Of a DNA stretch of 7,418 nt, positions 5,957 to 7,418 are shown one piece after another. The translations under genes and the position numbers were made by a program. The notes under the pieces are model-generated. The model saw nothing but the letters and a program-made list of their open reading frames with translations, was not told the DNA's origin and searched no databases. Position 1 is the first letter of the stretch, and each line of letters starts with the position of its first letter. This DNA comes from Bacillota bacterium (lineage in GTDB: Bacteria; Bacillota; Clostridia; Lachnospirales; Lachnospiraceae). The stretch covers positions 1 through 7,418 of the forward strand of contig JAEWHR010000055.1 in NCBI GenBank assembly GCA_023387655.1. Direction: 5' to 3'.

Positions 5957-6712
5957 ATGACAGAGATAATAATGGTTGGCTGCAACGGAAGGATGGGACA
6001 GGTAATCAGTAATTTGGTTGCACAAGATGAAAATGCGAAGATTGTTGCCGGAGTAGATGTGTTTGATGATGGAAGAAATTCATATCCGGTATTTAAAAAT
6101 CTGGAAGAGTGTACGGTTGCAGCAGATGCAGTCATTGATTTTTCCTCGCCTAAGGGCTTAGAGGAGTTGCTTCGAGTTTCAAAAGAACGAAACCTTCCTT
6201 TGGTATTATGTACAACGGGTTACTCCGATGAGGAGATTAAGAAAATTGAGGAAGCTTCGAAGGAAGTAGCAATCCTTCGCTCTGCCAATATGTCATTGGG
6301 AGTGAATACACTACTAAAGTTAGTAAGTGTTGCAGCAAATGTGCTTGCAAAAGCAGATTTTGATATTGAAATCGTAGAAAAACACCACAATCAAAAAGTG
6401 GATGCGCCTAGCGGAACAGCTCTTGCCCTTGCAGATGCGATTAATGAGGCTCTTAACAAAGAATATCATTATATGTATGACCGTTCTAAGGTTCGTGAGA
6501 AACGTGATAAGAAAGAAATCGGTATTAGCACAGTACGTGGCGGAAATATCGTTGGTGAGCATGAAGTTATCTTTGCAGGTACAGATGAAGTGATTGAGTT
6601 TAAGCATACCGCTTATTCCAAAGCGATTTTTGGTAAAGGAGCGATCACAGCTGCAAAATATTTGGCAGGCAAAGGTCCAGGTCTTTATTCCATGAGCGAT
6701 GTCATTGAATAG
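5957..6712 (+). CDS. dapB: 4-hydroxy-tetrahydrodipicolinate reductase
   Basis: DapB reduces the DapA product to tetrahydrodipicolinate with NAD(P)H, the next step towards diaminopimelate and lysine. The protein is 251 residues, a compact length common in Gram-positive bacteria. The N-terminal Rossmann domain has the nucleotide-binding loop GCNGRMG (8-14) and an acidic residue at the end of the second strand (Asp34). The central signature EKHHNQKVDAPSGTA (141-155) holds the catalytic His143 and Lys147 and the substrate-binding SGT. RGGNIVGEH (194-202) and FKHTAYSKAIFGKGA (215-229) complete the family pattern. The start at ATG 5957 has AAAGG (5945-5949) seven bases upstream. It is cotranscribed with dapA under the lysine riboswitch. 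No independent promoter is evident, and no U-tailed terminator follows it. Confidence 0.98.
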   Translation: MTEIIMVGCNGRMGQVISNLVAQDENAKIVAGVDVFDDGRNSYPVFKNLEECTVAADAVIDFSSPKGLEELLRVSKERNLPLVLCTTGYSDEEIKKIEEASKEVAILRSANMSLGVNTLLKLVSVAANVLAKADFDIEIVEKHHNQKVDAPSGTALALADAINEALNKEYHYMYDRSKVREKRDKKEIGISTVRGGNIVGEHEVIFAGTDEVIEFKHTAYSKAIFGKGAITAAKYLAGKGPGLYSMSDVIE

Positions 6713-6718
6713 AAAATC

Positions 6719-6741
6719 CTATAGAATTATTTTTTCTATGG
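6719..6741 (+). other. Weak AT-rich hairpin after dapB
   Basis: CTATAGAA (6719-6726) can pair with TTCTATGG (6734-6741) with one G-U pair. Its loop is T-rich but no T-run follows the stem, so efficient termination is doubtful. Read-through from dapB into the T-box region is possible. Confidence 0.35.
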
Positions 6742-6754
6742 AAATACTCATAAC

Positions 6755-6783
6755 TTGACAAACGAAAATACAGACGATATACT
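6755..6783 (+). promoter_or_regulatory. Promoter of the T-box-trpS unit
   Basis: A perfect TTGACA (6755-6760), a 17-base spacer and TATACT (6778-6783). Transcription would start near 6790, immediately before stem I of the T-box leader. Confidence 0.85.
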
Positions 6784-6789
6784 ACATTT

Positions 6790-7020
6790 AAAAGACAAAC
6801 CGATGAGCAAGAGAAGTAGGTAAGTGTAAAGTTTTCAGAGAGCTGTTGTAGGTGGGAATACAGTAACGAAAGCTTATTGAATGGACTTGTGAGGGCAACT
6901 TGAAACCGTAAGGAAGTAGACGTTGACGGAACCCCAACCGTTATTCATGGGACTGCAATGAGTAAGTGTTGCAGATAGAGTGGGTGCTTTGCACCAATCT
7001 GGGTGGTACCGCAGAAGTTT
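6790..7020 (+). promoter_or_regulatory. T-box leader, tryptophan-specific
   Basis: This leader binds tRNA and lets transcription continue when the tRNA is uncharged. Stem I elements are visible: CAGAGAGCTG (6836-6845) and GGTGGGAA (6851-6858) of its upper part, then the specifier loop GAATGGAC with the codon TGG (6882-6884), meaning Trp. Stem III is GGTGC-TTT-GCACC (6983-6995). The T-box itself is GGGTGGTACCGC (7001-7012). The antiterminator can form by pairing GGG (7001-7003) with CCC (7031-7033) and GCAGAAG (7011-7017) with CTTTTGT (7024-7030, two G-U pairs), leaving the bulge TGGTACC (7004-7010) to hold the tRNA acceptor end. The trpS gene downstream fits the specifier. Confidence 0.96.
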
Positions 7021-7061
7021 AGGCTTTTGTCCCTGTAAGAGTAGGGGCAGAAGCTTTTTTT
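7021..7061 (+). terminator. T-box-controlled terminator
   Basis: AGGCTTTTGTCCCT (7021-7034) pairs over 14 bp, three of them G-U, with AGGGGCAGAAGCTT (7043-7056), with a T-run to 7061. Its left arm contains the bases 7024-7033 needed by the antiterminator, so the two folds exclude each other as in the standard T-box mechanism. Confidence 0.95.
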
Positions 7062-7064
7062 AAT

Positions 7065-7094
7065 ATAGGAAATTACTCCGCGAGTAATTCCTAT
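7065..7094. repeat. Near-perfect palindrome immediately after the T-box terminator
   Basis: ATAGGAAATTACTC (7065-7078) pairs with GAGTAATTCCTAT (7082-7094) over 13 bp with a single bulged A (7070) and the loop CGC. It begins four bases after the terminator T-run and has no T-run of its own in the plus direction. Confidence 0.8.
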
Positions 7095-7104
7095 TAATTA
7101 AAAA

Positions 7105-7190
7105 CTCTCCGAGGGATGCGCACTCCGCTAACGCTTCGGCGCGACAAAGTGGCATCGCCCTGAATTTGTTAATTCGCGGAGCTTAGAGAG
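7105..7190 (+). other. Folded element with three-way-junction pairing in the trpS leader
   Basis: Helix 1 is CTCCG/CGGAG (7107-7111 with 7177-7181). Helix 2 runs directly on: AGGG/CCCT (7112-7115 with 7158-7161), ATGC/GCAT (7116-7119 with 7152-7155) and CACT/AGTG (7121-7124 with 7148-7151). An internal loop then leads to CGC-TTCG-GCG (7132-7141), a stable UUCG tetraloop. Helix 3 is GAATT-TGTT-AATTC (7162-7175). Only one base (7176) is unpaired at the junction. The element is visibly more GC-rich than the surrounding DNA. CTCTC/GAGAG (7105-7109 with 7186-7190) offers an alternative outer closure. It could be a dispersed intergenic repeat or a structured RNA; I do not recognise it. Confidence 0.6.
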
Positions 7191-7241
7191 GCGAAGCAAC
7201 TTTGTTCTATTTTGATGCATACTATAAAAAAGTGCTCCGAT

Positions 7242-7292
7242 GTGATACACTCGCTTACATTAAGGAAAGTTATCACGCATGTAAATTTTTTT
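7242..7292 (+). other. Interleaved helices followed by a T-run, just before trpS
   Basis: GTGATA (7242-7247) is complementary to TATCAC (7271-7276), and TTACAT (7255-7260) to ATGTAA (7279-7284). The order A-B-A'-B' means the two helices form either a pseudoknot or two competing hairpins. The second helix ends one base before seven T (7286-7292), giving it the layout of a weak terminator. It lies 25 bases before the trpS start. Confidence 0.5.
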
Positions 7293-7316
7293 ATTTATTT
7301 GAGAGGATGGAAAATC

Positions 7317-7418
7317 ATGAGTGAAGCAAAGAAGAGAATTTTAACTGGTGACCGTACTACTGGTAAACTTCATCTTGGACATTATGTGGGTAGTCTTTCC
7401 CAGCGTGTTGAGTTACAG
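7317..7418 (+). CDS. trpS: Tryptophanyl-tRNA synthetase, N-terminal part (cut by window edge)
   Basis: The first 34 codons from ATG 7317, with GAGAGGATGG (7301-7310) just upstream, are present; the gene continues beyond the window. The enzyme charges tRNA-Trp using ATP. The start of the class I synthetase Rossmann fold is clear: RILTGDRTTGKLHLGHYVGS (7-26), with the HIGH-type ATP-binding motif HLGH at 19-22. The TGDR form of the first loop is one I associate with clostridial and streptococcal TrpRS. Identity is confirmed independently by the Trp (UGG) specifier in the T-box leader. The gap between T-box terminator and start codon, about 255 bases, is unusually long and filled with the folded sequence described separately. 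Confidence 0.95.
   Translation, partial: MSEAKKRILTGDRTTGKLHLGHYVGSLSQRVELQ

Noticed and set aside
5422..6607. Minus-strand and offset frames inside dapA and dapB
   Set aside because: They are shadows of two well-recognised enzymes, with low-complexity or cysteine/histidine-rich translations and no start signals.

Overview
The window looks like a chromosomal segment from a low-GC Gram-positive bacterium of the Clostridia, most likely a member of Lachnospiraceae. This rests on AT-rich intergenic DNA, strong AGGAGG-type ribosome binding sites, consensus -35/-10 promoters, a lysine riboswitch, a T-box leader and the protein types encoded. The species assignment is inference; no database search was possible.

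Layout, left to right. (1) 1-244, minus strand: 5' part of a MerR-family regulator running off the left edge. (2) 475-1107, plus: a VanZ-family membrane protein starting at TTG, whose last codons form half of a strong terminator hairpin. (3) 1174-1229: a short 14-bp tandem repeat between two convergent genes. (4) 1257-3083, minus: a complete typA/bipA ribosome-associated GTPase. (5) 3084-3800: a 717-base intergenic stretch with a typA promoter on one side and two consensus promoters in series on the other. These bracket an unassigned, transcribed, G-richer block. (6) 3801-4439, plus: a 212-residue protein resembling single-stranded DNA-binding protein, with two OB-like domains, closed by a clean terminator. 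(7) 4617-6712, plus: promoter, lysine riboswitch with terminator, dapA and dapB. (8) 6755-7418, plus: promoter, tryptophan-specific T-box leader with terminator, about 250 bases of highly structured extra leader, then the start of trpS, cut by the right edge.

Functionally, dapA and dapB encode consecutive steps of the diaminopimelate/lysine pathway, and lysine feeds back through the riboswitch. The trpS leader reads uncharged tRNA-Trp through a UGG specifier. Two RNA-sensing attenuators for amino-acid supply therefore sit next to each other. The coding genes are ordinary housekeeping genes. The least explained DNA is non-coding: the block at 3476-3691, and the folded segment at 7062-7292 between the T-box terminator and trpS. 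The latter contains a nearly fully paired three-way junction and a pair of interleaved helices ending in a T-run. I see no mobile element, phage gene, CRISPR array or defence system.
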